The notes: a model not told the origin generated them from the letters alone. 64,000 nucleotides of DNA from Litoribrevibacter albus (GCF_030159995.1 NZ_BSNM01000003.1:1-64000); one strand, 5' to 3'; counted from the first letter of the stretch, positions 15,893-25,677 are shown. Translations and numbers: made by a program.

Positions 15893-18321
15893 GCGTTTAC
15901 ATTTTCCTGATACTTAGTTTGTTCGTCGTTGGATTGCTCTGTTGTGTGGCTGTCTGCGGATAGATCACAATCCAGGAAGATAATCAGAGCTACTAGCTTA
16001 CGAATTCTGTCGCTATTCAACGCTTCAGAAATCAGGTGCTGTTTGGTTTGGAATAACCATTCTGTCAGTTCTATCTCAATCTTCAGGCTCTGTTGGAGCT
16101 GAGTCTGATGCTCCGTTGTCATTGCTTTTACCTGAATGAAGATAGAATCCATTGCTTCGGCTAAGTGCTTGATTCTCAAATCCGTGCGGTAATATTCTTC
16201 GGCTTTGCTGTTGAAACGTTTACCGCTTAACTTAATCGGATTGTCATGTCTTTCCTCTTTGAGGATGTCACTCACCAATCTGTCCGAAACAGAGAAGTCA
16301 CTGTTCAGTCGGCGCTCTAAGTCTGTGACGGTTTCCTCCAAGCCCAAACTGGTTATGAGTTCTTCACCTTCGGTCTTGATGAAATTAACCAAGGCTTCCC
16401 GGTAGTCTTTAAGTCGTACCGAATTGAACCCTTTGTTGCGGCGACTTTTCTTAATGCGCTTAGCCGATTGGAGTAGGGTGGTTAAGAACTGATTTTGTGT
16501 GTCTTGTTTGATCGAAAACTTCTTCAGTTGTACAGCGGCGGTAAAGAAGATTTGACGACGCTCGCTTTCAATCTCGGGCGAGTCCGGAATGTCCTTGTGG
16601 GTCACTTTCCCTTCGGCTATCAGTTTATAGGCCAACGCCTGAATTAAGATCTGTAAGTTAACAGCCTGGCCCATGTCGTGTTCGATGCTGTGGAACAGGG
16701 AGTAGTGACGCCCCTCAAAACCGCAGTAACCCATCTTATGGAATTCCCGGAGTTTGAAGAGAAGATACATCGACATGTTTTTGTCGAAGATACCCATTTT
16801 ATCGAGGTCTTCTTTTAGCAAATCCTGATTGCCTAATTTTCCATCCAGTGCCGCATTTTCATCGGTGCTGAGCAGAGCGGCCGGGTAGTCAATCAATCGG
16901 AAATCAGGAACAAAATCCCCTTTTAAGCCCAAAGATGAACTGACCGTCTGATCAACCAGGTTTGGACCAAATGGAGTGATCGGGCGGCCAATAAATTTGA
17001 TCTTGGCTTTGTTCTTCCAGCGACGCCAGAACATCCGAAGGTGCGTAAAATCTAATTCGTGAGGCAAGAAGCCCAGCGCGGTTTCCGGGTGGAATTGCTC
17101 AAAGTCGATGCGGTAAGGGGCCGCCGTATAGGTGCCTACGAACAACGGCAAAAAGTGTTCGGTAATTTTGATCACCAAATCACCTAACAACTTTTCGTGC
17201 GCTTCGTTGAATGCGTTTTGTTTGTCTTCAATAGCACGCTGTACTTTCTTACTGCCCAAACTGATGTGTGTGCCATTATTGGCCAAACTGATGTTGGAGG
17301 TGTTTGGCAGGATAATCAGGTTGGAGTTAATAATGCCGGCATCTCTCAGCTTAGCGACCGCATTCAAATGAGAACGGCTTAATACTTGATGGCACAAGGC
17401 CATGTAGGCGTGTTTTTCTTCGCCTTTATCCCAGCCAGAGAGGCAAGGACTCATAAATAAGGCACGATAGAAGTTATCCGAAATACAATCGTTTAATTGT
17501 TTCTGACGACTCGGTGGGTGAGGTGAGAAAAATATTAAGGCTTTCTGCTGGAAGTGTTCCAAGCCGAAGTGCTTGTTGGCGTACTCGGTTAATAGGTGAG
17601 TAAACAGAAAGCGGTGGGAGGTTTCTCGTGAGAGTTGGAAACCTAATCCTTTCTGTTTATCCAGATTCAGCACGGTGAATGAATGAGTTTCCGGTGAGGT
17701 GTTGTCGTTGGAGAAATTATCCACCAACTTCATACCCTCAGATCGAATGTATTCCGGCAATTCGTATTTCTCTGCCAGAATATCGGCCAGTGAGAGTCGA
17801 ACCAGATAACTGATCGGCACGCGAACCCAGGGCTGGTCGTCTTCCATAAATAAGAAGTTTGACGAGTCGCTGCGTTGTAGATTCTCTTCCGACTTTTTGT
17901 CGGCTTTTAAATCGTAATTGAAAATCTTAAGGCTGTTGGTATTGAGCTTTTCCAGGGGAAAGCGTACCCAGCTGTTTTCCCAGACGTTGGACTCGTTGTT
18001 TAGATATTCATCCAATTGTTCTAATGCCGTGTCAGGAACATCCCCTGTTTTGGAACGACGGACGATATTGGCATAGTAGGATGAGTTTCTGATCGTGCAG
18101 GGTAGATCAACATGGTTTTTATCCCCCATTACGGCAACTTGGAGCTCGGTTTCTGAGCCTGCGGTAATGTCGTCTGCCGAAAAAGGCAGTGTCGAGATAT
18201 CGTTGGAGTTGATACCTAATAATTCGCAGCAAACTTGTTCGTTGAGAAGCTCACTGTTTGTGTGAGTTTTCTTATCTTGCGTTAGCTGGATATAGGTCGG
18301 ATTTTCATGGCTTCTGGACAT
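15886..18321 (-). CDS. Unrecognised 811-residue protein, first gene of lipid-enzyme operon
   Basis: I do not recognise a family. The protein is soluble-looking, with no signal peptide and no membrane segment. Notable spots are ALIFFSPHPPSRQKQLNDC and MSPCLSGWDKGEEKHAY (about 265-310), a Trp/Arg/Lys-rich MFWRRWKNKAKIKFIGRPI (about 430) and GYCGFEGRHYSLFHSIEHDM (about 530). The C-terminal third, from about 590, is Lys/Glu-rich and probably helical. The run of conserved-looking aromatic, His and Asp residues at 440-550 suggests an enzyme core, but this is a guess. The ATG has AGGAG about 12 nt upstream. The gene overlaps the PSD-like gene by 7 nt, so the three genes form one transcript. Codon use looks like that of its neighbours. 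Confidence 0.8.
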   Translation of the reverse strand: MSRSHENPTYIQLTQDKKTHTNSELLNEQVCCELLGINSNDISTLPFSADDITAGSETELQVAVMGDKNHVDLPCTIRNSSYYANIVRRSKTGDVPDTALEQLDEYLNNESNVWENSWVRFPLEKLNTNSLKIFNYDLKADKKSEENLQRSDSSNFLFMEDDQPWVRVPISYLVRLSLADILAEKYELPEYIRSEGMKLVDNFSNDNTSPETHSFTVLNLDKQKGLGFQLSRETSHRFLFTHLLTEYANKHFGLEHFQQKALIFFSPHPPSRQKQLNDCISDNFYRALFMSPCLSGWDKGEEKHAYMALCHQVLSRSHLNAVAKLRDAGIINSNLIILPNTSNISLANNGTHISLGSKKVQRAIEDKQNAFNEAHEKLLGDLVIKITEHFLPLFVGTYTAAPYRIDFEQFHPETALGFLPHELDFTHLRMFWRRWKNKAKIKFIGRPITPFGPNLVDQTVSSSLGLKGDFVPDFRLIDYPAALLSTDENAALDGKLGNQDLLKEDLDKMGIFDKNMSMYLLFKLREFHKMGYCGFEGRHYSLFHSIEHDMGQAVNLQILIQALAYKLIAEGKVTHKDIPDSPEIESERRQIFFTAAVQLKKFSIKQDTQNQFLTTLLQSAKRIKKSRRNKGFNSVRLKDYREALVNFIKTEGEELITSLGLEETVTDLERRLNSDFSVSDRLVSDILKEERHDNPIKLSGKRFNSKAEEYYRTDLRIKHLAEAMDSIFIQVKAMTTEHQTQLQQSLKIEIELTEWLFQTKQHLISEALNSDRIRKLVALIIFLDCDLSADSHTTEQSNDEQTKYQENVNAC

Positions 18322-18522
18322 CGTTTGTCCGACTCCTGTTACTGTTTTATTAGGAGTCTATGGCGATTATGTGTATGAAATTTGGCCGTTCGTTGAACAA
18401 GATGTGACACTTTCTTTTCAGAAAGATGACAGTGATTGTGTGGTTTTTTCTGAAAATCGTTTGGAATTAACGGGTTGGGAAATTATTAGGTAGAAGCAAT
18501 AAGAGATGGGGATACCTGCTTC

Positions 18523-19779
18523 CTAAGAAGCAGGGATAATTCGGGCGGATTTGATGATATTTTCTTTAACCTGAAGAATTTCTATGTAGTAATTCCCCAG
18601 CTTTAGACTTAAGCTCGCGTCCGGTATGTATTCCAAATACTCAAGGATTAAACCATTGATGGTTTTAGGACCTTCAGTAGGTAATGCCCAGCCCAGAGCT
18701 TTGTTGATATCACGTATGGCCGCAGTACCATCGATGATGAAGGAACCATCGTCCTGCGGAGTAATGTCTTTGTTGAAGGTGGCGATATCGGTTGTAAACT
18801 CGCCCACAATTTCTTCAAGAATATCTTCGAGAGTCACGATACCTTGTACGTCTCCGTACTCATCCACCACAAGTGCAATACGTCGTTTCTCTTTCTGGAA
18901 GTTAAACATTTGGGTATGAAGCGGGGTACTTTCAGGAACAAAATACGGCTCACGCGTCGCTTGCATGATCATCGACTTGGTCAGTTGATTCTCATTTAAG
19001 AAACGGTTGATGCTGCGAAGATGCACAATGCCAACGACCTTATTAATGTCTGATTTGTAGACTGGCATACGGGTATGCTGGCTGTGTCGAATCTGTTCAA
19101 TAATGTCGTTGATTTCCAAATCTAAATCGATGCCCACTACCTCATGACGAGGCACCATGATGTCATCGACGGTTACCTTCTCTAAATCGATGATTGAAAC
19201 CAGCATGTCTTTATAGCGGGGTGAAATGCGCTGACTGGACTCAAATAAGACGGTACGAAGTTCTTCTTTGCTCAGTGCGTCTGTGCCTTCATCACTGCTT
19301 TTGATGCCTAATAGAGAAAGTAAAAACTTGGTGATTTGATTTAGTATCCAGATCACCGGATAAAGCACTTTCAATAAAAAAGACAATGCATACGAAGCAG
19401 GAAAAGCTATTCGTTCAGGATGCAAGGCCGCAATGGTCTTAGGGGTTACTTCGGCAAAAATGAGAACGACGATTGTCAATGCGGTAGTCGCGATGGCGAT
19501 ACCTGCATCCCCCCACAATTGAACAGCAATGATAGTGGCAATGGCTGATGCCAAAATATTTACGAAGTTGTTACCAACCAGAATGACACTGATCAGTTTG
19601 TCCGGTGTTTTCAGGAGTTTTTCGGCGTTTTTAGCACCACGGTTTCCGTTCTTGGATAAATGTTTCAAACGATACCGGTTAAGCGACATCATGCCGGTTT
19701 CTGAGCTTGAAAAGAATGCAGAGAGAATAATCAAAAAGACTAGGAATGCACTTAGAAGTGCGATGGGGTACTCGTTCAA
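18523..19779 (-). CDS. corB: CorB/YfjD-type CNNM transporter (DUF21-CBS-CorC)
   Basis: A 418-residue inner-membrane protein: N-terminal DUF21 domain with about four membrane segments (first SAFLVFLIILSAFFSSSETG), then paired CBS domains (DIMVPRHEVVGIDLD ... QGIVTLEDILEEIVGEF), then a C-terminal CorC/HlyC domain (DDGSFIIDGTAAIRDINKALGW). CNNM/CorB proteins are linked to magnesium and cobalt homeostasis. It lies next to ypjD and divergent from ffh as in E. coli (yfjD-ypjD-ffh). The start is TTG with a weak site. No in-frame ATG precedes the first membrane segment, so TTG is needed. Confidence 0.87.
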   Translation of the reverse strand: MNEYPIALLSAFLVFLIILSAFFSSSETGMMSLNRYRLKHLSKNGNRGAKNAEKLLKTPDKLISVILVGNNFVNILASAIATIIAVQLWGDAGIAIATTALTIVVLIFAEVTPKTIAALHPERIAFPASYALSFLLKVLYPVIWILNQITKFLLSLLGIKSSDEGTDALSKEELRTVLFESSQRISPRYKDMLVSIIDLEKVTVDDIMVPRHEVVGIDLDLEINDIIEQIRHSQHTRMPVYKSDINKVVGIVHLRSINRFLNENQLTKSMIMQATREPYFVPESTPLHTQMFNFQKEKRRIALVVDEYGDVQGIVTLEDILEEIVGEFTTDIATFNKDITPQDDGSFIIDGTAAIRDINKALGWALPTEGPKTINGLILEYLEYIPDASLSLKLGNYYIEILQVKENIIKSARIIPAS

Positions 19780-19837
19780 GGAAAGTTAGACCTACTATGC
19801 AATTTTGTTGAAATTGTTAAGCACAAACGCTCATACG

Positions 19838-20656
19838 TCAAGAACTAGCTGGAATCTGAAGTACGAATTCCAGAACGGCTTTACTACCAAAGTAACCGAT
19901 CAGTAAGAGTGCCCAGCCACCTAAGGTCCAACGAATCGCTTTTTTACCACGCCAGCCATAAATTTGGTGACCCAGTAGTAGGGTCCCGAAGACTATCCAG
20001 GCAATGATGGAAAGCACTGTCTTATGAACCAGATGCTGCTCAAATAAATCCTCAACAAAAATGACACCGGCAATCATTGCACCGGTGAGAAGGATGAATC
20101 CTGTCCATAGCATATTGAACAGAAGGTGCTCCATTGTTTGTAATGGAGGCAGGGTCTTAATAATGTTCCAACTGTTATGACGTTGTTTTAGTTTTTTATT
20201 CAGTACCAGTAACAAAATGGCCTGTAATGCCGCGATACTAAAGAACGCGTAGGAAGTAATTGAAAGAATAATGTGCCCGGCTAAACCTGGTGAAAGGTGG
20301 GTGAATGTTGGGCGATCAGTGTGCGTTGATAATACCGACCATAATAGGGCGGCAGTAGCTATTGGTGAAATACCGATAAACAAACTCAAAACTGGTTTTT
20401 TAAAGCCATTGAGGAACACCATTAGAGCAATCAGCGCGGCGACTAGTGATGAAATGTTATCGATGCTGATGTCCGGGCCGTGATCCGTCCGTATGCTGCT
20501 ACTGCACAGAATGAAATGAACAAAAATGCCTAAGCCGAGTAACAGGTTTTGTTTATCCAGAGGTATACCGGATTTTCCATTAAGAATTCGCAGCTGTGAA
20601 ACTGCAACACTTAAATAAATAATGGAAACGGCAATCGCCGAGGCAAGTTCCCACAT
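19838..20656 (-). CDS. ypjD: YpjD, CcsA-like cytochrome c assembly family membrane protein
   Basis: A 272-residue protein with eight predicted membrane segments. It belongs to the CcsA/CcmC-like cytochrome c assembly superfamily, recognisable by LSPGLAGHIILSITSYAFFSIAALQAI and the later WGxxxxxK-like GWRGKKAIRW. The role of YpjD is not clear; genetic work in E. coli links the ypjD-yfjD region to magnesium transport. It lies 58 nt upstream of corB on the same strand, and both are divergent from ffh. Confidence 0.87.
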   Translation of the reverse strand: MWELASAIAVSIIYLSVAVSQLRILNGKSGIPLDKQNLLLGLGIFVHFILCSSSIRTDHGPDISIDNISSLVAALIALMVFLNGFKKPVLSLFIGISPIATAALLWSVLSTHTDRPTFTHLSPGLAGHIILSITSYAFFSIAALQAILLLVLNKKLKQRHNSWNIIKTLPPLQTMEHLLFNMLWTGFILLTGAMIAGVIFVEDLFEQHLVHKTVLSIIAWIVFGTLLLGHQIYGWRGKKAIRWTLGGWALLLIGYFGSKAVLEFVLQIPASS

Positions 20657-20970
20657 ATGCTCTTATCTTTCCTGTTTAACTTCGATTCTTACCTGAATAC
20701 TTAGGGACTGATCTGATTGGGATCAAAAAACCACAGTAGTTTGTCACAGATAAGGGGTTTATAGAAGAGTCTTAATAGCTTAACAGGGGGGGAATCAGTT
20801 AGAATTGTCCTCAATCATTAAAAAGGTGTGTTTTTAAGCTATTTAAGCTCCTTGGTGTGTTAGGATTTTCGGGAGTTTGGAATCGGCTTTTATGCCCTTA
20901 TTATCAGAGTGATTGATCATAGTTATTGGTTACTCGTTTGAATATAGCCGTATAAGGTAGACAGAGATTC
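20657..20970. other. Divergent intergenic region ypjD/ffh
   Basis: A 314-bp non-coding stretch that must hold promoters for both directions. I can see a G-run at about 20785-20791 and a direct repeat TTTAAGCT at about 20834-20849, but no clear -35/-10 set or riboswitch. Confidence 0.4.
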
Positions 20971-22395
20971 ATGTTTGAAAATTTATCCGATCGTTTAACG
21001 GACTCCCTCAAACACATTACCGGTCAGGCAAAACTGACTGAAGATAATATCAAAGGCACGTTGCGTGAAGTACGTCTGGCGCTGTTAGAAGCGGACGTGG
21101 CGTTGTTGGTGGTAAAAGACTTTATTTCGAAAGTTAAAGACCGTGCCATCGGGTTGGATGTGTCTCAACATCTGAATCCAGGTCAGGAATTTGTCAAAAT
21201 CGTCCGTGAAGAGCTGGAAGCTCTTATGGGGGAAGCGAATGAAGACCTGAATCTGAATGCTCAGCCACCTGCCGTTATTATGATGGCGGGTCTGCAGGGT
21301 GCCGGTAAAACAACTACCGTTGGTAAGCTTGGTAAGTTCTTAAAAGAACGTCATAAGAAAAAAGTACTTGTGACGTCCGCTGATATTTACCGACCTGCGG
21401 CGATTAAACAGCTGGAAACGCTGGCAACGGATTTGGAACTTGAATTCCATCCAAGTACAGGTGATCAAGATCCTGTTGATATTGCAAATAACGCAATTGC
21501 AGATGCCCGACGTAAGCAGGCGGATGTTGTGATTGTCGATACCGCCGGTCGTCTTCACATTGATGAAGAAATGATGGGCGAAATTAAACGTCTCCATGCG
21601 GCAATCAATCCTGTAGAAACCTTGTTTGTGGTGGACGCCATGACAGGTCAGGATGCTGCGAATACAGCCAAGGCGTTTAATGATGCATTACCACTTAGCG
21701 GTGTGATTCTGACTAAAGTTGATGGTGATGCGCGAGGTGGTGCGGCACTTTCTGTTCGTCATATCACTGGTAAACCGATCAAATTTCTGGGCGTAGGTGA
21801 GAAAACCGATGCTCTTGAACCTTTCCATCCTGATCGTATGGCGTCACGTATTCTGGGTATGGGAGACGTTTTGTCTCTTATCGAAGAAGCAGAACGTAAG
21901 ATTGATAAGCAAAAGGCGGAGAAATTCGCTAAGAAGATCAAGAAAGGTAAAGGCTTTAATCTGGAAGACTTCCGTGATCAGTTGCATCAGATGAAGAACA
22001 TGGGCGGTATGACCAGTCTTCTTGATAAATTACCGGGCATGGGTAATTTGTCTCAATTGGCGGGTGATCATTTGAACGAAAAAATGTTCGATCAAATGGA
22101 AGCCATCATTAATTCAATGACGCCTCATGAACGTCGCTTCCCTGACGTGATTAACAATTCGCGTAAAAAACGTATTGCTACTGGTTCTGGTACCACACTT
22201 CAAGATATCAATCGTTTGCTTAAACAACATAAGCAAATGCAGAAGATGATGAAGAAGTTCAGTAAAAAAGGTGCTGTGGCCAACCTAATGCGCGGCATGG
22301 GAGGCATGTTTGGTGGCGGCGGACCGGGTGGTGGTATGCCGCCGGGCGGGATGCCTCCTGGTGGAATGGGCGGTGGAATGCCTCCGAAGTTCTAA
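20971..22395 (+). CDS. ffh: Signal recognition particle GTPase Ffh
   Basis: Protein subunit of the bacterial SRP. With 4.5S RNA (encoded at about 57.9 kb in this window) it recognises nascent signal sequences and targets ribosomes to FtsY at the membrane. The 474 residues comprise an N domain and a G domain with GLQGAGKTTTVGKL (G1, about 106-119), DTAGRLHIDE (G3) and TKVDGDARGGAALS (G4/G5). The Met-rich M domain is about 325-435. The C-terminus is a Gly/Met/Pro repeat tail longer than in E. coli. A purine-rich AAGG lies upstream of the ATG. Confidence 0.98.
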   Translation: MFENLSDRLTDSLKHITGQAKLTEDNIKGTLREVRLALLEADVALLVVKDFISKVKDRAIGLDVSQHLNPGQEFVKIVREELEALMGEANEDLNLNAQPPAVIMMAGLQGAGKTTTVGKLGKFLKERHKKKVLVTSADIYRPAAIKQLETLATDLELEFHPSTGDQDPVDIANNAIADARRKQADVVIVDTAGRLHIDEEMMGEIKRLHAAINPVETLFVVDAMTGQDAANTAKAFNDALPLSGVILTKVDGDARGGAALSVRHITGKPIKFLGVGEKTDALEPFHPDRMASRILGMGDVLSLIEEAERKIDKQKAEKFAKKIKKGKGFNLEDFRDQLHQMKNMGGMTSLLDKLPGMGNLSQLAGDHLNEKMFDQMEAIINSMTPHERRFPDVINNSRKKRIATGSGTTLQDINRLLKQHKQMQKMMKKFSKKGAVANLMRGMGGMFGGGGPGGGMPPGGMPPGGMGGGMPPKF

Positions 22396-22420
22396 CTGGC
22401 AGGCTTGTCTAGTTGATTCT

Positions 22421-22454
22421 AAAAGCCGTAATTCTACTGGATTACGGCTTTTTT
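22421..22454 (+). terminator. Rho-independent terminator after ffh
   Basis: AAAAGCCGTAAT and ATTACGGCTTTT pair over 12 bp around an 8-nt loop, followed by T residues. Confidence 0.93.
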
Positions 22455-22644
22455 GTTCTGAGTTAATCCGACTGTTTTTACCCTTTATAAGAGCAGTTTA
22501 GAAATTAGTTTCTTTTGTTTGAGCGTTCGCGTAGAATACGCGCACTTATTTTACTGGGTATTTCAGGCCTCGCTAAGTCCGAAGTACCTTAAAACCAATG
22601 GTAGGTGATATCAAAGCCTCCCGCAGATAAAGGATCGATAACTT

Positions 22645-22887
22645 ATGGTAGTAATTCGATTAGCACGCAGCGGTTCTAAAAAACGCCCTTTCTATCACAT
22701 TTCAGTAGCTGACTCACGTAATGCACGTGACGGTCGCTTTATCGAGCGGGTAGGGTTTTTCAATCCAGTCGCTCGTGGTCAGGAAGAGCGTCTTCGCATT
22801 GATAATGAGCGCGTTGAATACTGGGTATCTAAAGGTGCTCAGCTATCTGATCGCGTTGCTAAGCTAGTTAAAGACTCTCAGAAATAA
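22645..22887 (+). CDS. rpsP: 30S ribosomal protein S16
   Basis: An 80-residue small-subunit protein, normal in length, with the family start [19 protein letters not shown] and [12 protein letters not shown]. It is the first gene of the conserved rpsP-rimM-trmD-rplS operon. AAGGA lies upstream of the ATG. A TAGAAT at 22532-22537 could be the -10 of the operon promoter, leaving a leader of about 100 nt. Confidence 0.99.
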   Translation: MVVIRLARSGSKKRPFYHISVADSRNARDGRFIERVGFFNPVARGQEERLRIDNERVEYWVSKGAQLSDRVAKLVKDSQK

Positions 22888-22943
22888 GAGTTAATTAGCA
22901 AAGCAAACTAAGTAATCGCGGTACCAGACTGAAAGATTCTACT

Positions 22944-23501
22944 ATGTCCAAAAGCACTGAAAAACCTGTCTCTATAAAGACGGTTAAACTCGGAAAAATT
23001 ACCGGTGTCTTCGGTGTTAAAGGTTGGGTAAAGGTGTATGCCTATACTGATCCGATGGAAGGAATCTTCAACTATCAGCCTTGGTATCTCAATCTGAACG
23101 GTCAAACTTTGGCGGTTGAGGTTGAAAAAGGCCAGCGACACGGTAAAGGCATTATCGCAAAGCTGGTTGGCTATGATGATCGTGATCAGGCTGCGAGTTT
23201 AGCTGGAAGTATGATTGAAGTGACTTCCGATGAGCTGCCTGAGTTAGAAAGTGGTGAGTACTACTGGCATCAACTTGAGAAACTGAAAGTTCTCAGTGTT
23301 GCTACAGAAGGTGAACCTGTATTGCTCGGCAAGGTTGCAAACCTGGTTGAAACAGGCTCAAACGATGTGTTGGTAGTTAAGCCATGTTCTGGAAGTATCG
23401 ATAAGAGAGAGCGTTGGGTGCCATATTTGCCTGACCAGTTTGTACTTAATGTCGATCTTGAAGAACAAACGATTACCGTAGACTGGGACCCAGAGTTCTA
23501 G
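22944..23501 (+). CDS. rimM: Ribosome maturation factor RimM
   Basis: Binds S19 and assists maturation of the 30S head. The 185-residue product has the N-terminal RimM domain (LGKITGVFGVKGWVKVYAYTDP) and a C-terminal PRC-barrel (YYWHQLEKLKV ... RWVPYLPDQFVLNVDLEEQTITVDWDPEF). It lies 56 nt after rpsP in the classic operon. Confidence 0.98.
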   Translation: MSKSTEKPVSIKTVKLGKITGVFGVKGWVKVYAYTDPMEGIFNYQPWYLNLNGQTLAVEVEKGQRHGKGIIAKLVGYDDRDQAASLAGSMIEVTSDELPELESGEYYWHQLEKLKVLSVATEGEPVLLGKVANLVETGSNDVLVVKPCSGSIDKRERWVPYLPDQFVLNVDLEEQTITVDWDPEF

Positions 23502-23541
23502 GTGTTTATTCAAACCAAAGAGCTAATAAAAGGTTTAGTCA

Positions 23542-24306
23542 ATGCAAAGTAAGTGGATCGGAGTAATTTCTCTTTTCCCTGAAATGTTTTCAGCAGTGAC
23601 TGAGCATGGGGTGACCAGAAGGGCATGTGAGCGCGACTTGTTAAGAGTCGATATTTGGAATCCGAGAGATTTCACTCATGACCGACATAGAACCGTAGAT
23701 GACCGACCGTATGGTGGTGGTCCTGGCATGTTGATGAAGGTTCAACCTTTACAAGATGCAATCCATACAGCGAAAGCTGAAATGGGTGAGGACGCCAAAG
23801 TTATCTACATGTCGCCTCAAGGGCGACCGTTAGATCAGGACGGGGTTAAGTACCTCTCTTCAATGGACAAGCTGATTATTGTGGCGGGTCGGTATGAAGG
23901 CATCGATGAACGGGTGATTCAAACCGAGATTGATGAAGAATGGTCAATTGGGGACTATGTTTTAAGTGGTGGCGAGTTAGCTGCAATGGTAATGATTGAT
24001 ACAGTTACTCGTATGATCCCAGGTGCTCTAGGACATGAGCTGTCTGCAGAGGAAGATTCTTTTGCGACGGGATTGTTGGATTGCCCGCACTATACCAGAC
24101 CTGAAGAGATTAATGGTCTAGAGGTGCCGAATGTATTGCTTAGTGGAAATCACGAGGCCATCCGCAAGTGGCGTTTGAAACAAGCGCTTGGACGGACCTG
24201 GCTGAGGCGGCCTGAGTTACTTGAACAGCAAGAGCTGGATAAAGAACAGAAGGCGTTGTTAGAAGAGTTTGTACGTGAGTCGGAATCTCCGGCCACGAAA
24301 AAGTAG
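23542..24306 (+). CDS. trmD: tRNA (guanine37-N1)-methyltransferase
   Basis: SPOUT-class enzyme that methylates G37 next to the anticodon, preventing +1 frameshifting. The 254-residue product shows [25 protein letters not shown] and the trefoil-knot motif [12 protein letters not shown]. The N-terminal [21 protein letters not shown] is typical. Third gene of the operon. Confidence 0.99.
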   Translation: MQSKWIGVISLFPEMFSAVTEHGVTRRACERDLLRVDIWNPRDFTHDRHRTVDDRPYGGGPGMLMKVQPLQDAIHTAKAEMGEDAKVIYMSPQGRPLDQDGVKYLSSMDKLIIVAGRYEGIDERVIQTEIDEEWSIGDYVLSGGELAAMVMIDTVTRMIPGALGHELSAEEDSFATGLLDCPHYTRPEEINGLEVPNVLLSGNHEAIRKWRLKQALGRTWLRRPELLEQQELDKEQKALLEEFVRESESPATKK

Positions 24307-24316
24307 GAGTTGTGTC

Positions 24317-24670
24317 ATGAGTGGCAAAAACCCAATCATTCAGCAAATTGAAAACGAACAAATCAATAAAGAACTACCAGCGTTCGGCCCTGGCGACACT
24401 GTTGTAGTTCAAGTGAAAGTAAAAGAAGGTAACCGTGAGCGTCTACAGGCGTTTGAAGGTGTGGTTATCGGTAAGCGTAACCGTGGTTTGAACTCTGCGT
24501 TCACTGTACGTAAGATTTCTCACGGTGTTGGCGTTGAGCGTACTTTCCAGTCTTACAGCCCGCTAGTAGACAGCGTTGAAGTGAAGCGTCGTGGTGCGGT
24601 TCGTCAAGCTAAGCTTTACTACTTGCGTGAGCTTCAAGGTAAGGCTGCTCGTATTAAAGAGAAAGTGTAA
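24317..24670 (+). CDS. rplS: 50S ribosomal protein L19
   Basis: A 117-residue large-subunit protein at the 30S interface. It starts [19 protein letters not shown] and includes [19 protein letters not shown] and [16 protein letters not shown]. The ATG at 24317 has TAGGAG 7 nt upstream, only 10 nt past the trmD stop. The frame is open further 5' within trmD, but those residues are not part of L19. Confidence 0.99.
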   Translation: MSGKNPIIQQIENEQINKELPAFGPGDTVVVQVKVKEGNRERLQAFEGVVIGKRNRGLNSAFTVRKISHGVGVERTFQSYSPLVDSVEVKRRGAVRQAKLYYLRELQGKAARIKEKV

Positions 24671-24720
24671 GCTTCTTTTGATACGAGGGATTCAGCTTTC
24701 TAAGCTTGAATCACTTATCG

Positions 24721-24751
24721 AAAAAAGGCAGTCTGATGACTGCCTTTTTTT
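24721..24751 (+). terminator. Rho-independent terminator of the rpsP-rplS operon
   Basis: AAAAAAGGCAGTC and GACTGCCTTTTTT enclose a TGAT tetraloop. It ends only about 30 nt before the xerD start. Confidence 0.95.
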
Positions 24752-24780
24752 GTGTCTGTTGTTTGGGTAAATGGTCTTGT

Positions 24781-25677
24781 ATGAATTCGGAAAACGATCA
24801 GATTATTGCTAATTATTTGGATGCTTTGTGGCTTGAAAAAGGACTGAGTGATAATTCTTTGGCGGCCTATCGAAGAGATCTTAAAGGGTTGGCTGAGTTT
24901 ATAGAAAAGCTGGATAAAACATTGCTTCTGGTGGATCGTATTGATCTGATGGATTATTTGGGCAGTCGAATGAAGGCTGGTTATAAAGCTCGATCTACGG
25001 CTCGCATGATGTCCTGTCTGAGAAGTTTTTATCGCTATCTGATTCGTGAAAATCGAATTTCGGAAGATCCCACACAAAACCTGGAAAGTCCTAAGCTTGG
25101 GAGGCCGATTCCTGATTCTTTAACAGAAATGGAAGTTGACGATCTGTTGGAAGCGCCGGACATTAAAACCACGCTGGGTATGCGGGATCGAACCATGCTT
25201 GAGGTGCTTTATGCTACCGGCCTGCGAGTGTCAGAGTTGGTTGGATTACGACTTGAGCAAGTGAACTTGCGACAGGGCTTGGTACGAGTTATGGGTAAAG
25301 GGAATAAAGAAAGACTTGTTCCGTTGGGTGAAGAGGCGATGGATTGGATTGATCGTTATCTGGCTGAGGCAAGAGGCGAGCTTTTACATAACTTGTCTGA
25401 ATCGGTGGTCTTTCCCAGTCAGCAGGGGCGTCCTATGACGAGACAAACCTTTTGGCATCGTATTAAACGGTATGCGATTGAAGCAGGCATAACCAAGCAT
25501 CTCTCTCCGCATACCTTGCGACATGCCTTCGCCACTCACTTGTTGAATCATGGTGCGGATCTTCGAGTCGTTCAAATGCTATTAGGTCACAGTGATTTAT
25601 CAACCACTCAGATCTACACTCATGTGGCCAGACAACGTTTAAATGAGTTGCACCAACAGCATCATCCGCGAGGGTAA
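24781..25677 (+). CDS. xerD: Site-specific tyrosine recombinase XerD
   Basis: Resolves chromosome dimers at dif together with XerC under FtsK control. The 298 residues equal the E. coli XerD length. The catalytic set is visible: Arg in YATGLRVSELVGL, Lys in MGKGNKERLVPL, HTLRHAFATHLL (HxxR), GHSDLSTTQIYTHV (His and nucleophilic Tyr). The frame is open 25 codons further 5' but that passes through the upstream terminator, so ATG 24781 is the start. dsbC follows, as in Pseudomonas (PA3738-PA3737). Confidence 0.97.
   Translation: MNSENDQIIANYLDALWLEKGLSDNSLAAYRRDLKGLAEFIEKLDKTLLLVDRIDLMDYLGSRMKAGYKARSTARMMSCLRSFYRYLIRENRISEDPTQNLESPKLGRPIPDSLTEMEVDDLLEAPDIKTTLGMRDRTMLEVLYATGLRVSELVGLRLEQVNLRQGLVRVMGKGNKERLVPLGEEAMDWIDRYLAEARGELLHNLSESVVFPSQQGRPMTRQTFWHRIKRYAIEAGITKHLSPHTLRHAFATHLLNHGADLRVVQMLLGHSDLSTTQIYTHVARQRLNELHQQHHPRG

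Noticed and set aside
22532-22537. TAGAAT as a defined rpsP promoter -10
   Set aside because: It is a plausible -10, but no convincing -35 lies 16-18 nt upstream, so I did not list it as a separate feature.
24706-24780. Longer XerD start
   Set aside because: The extra codons run through the rplS terminator hairpin, and the ATG at 24781 gives the canonical 298 residues.
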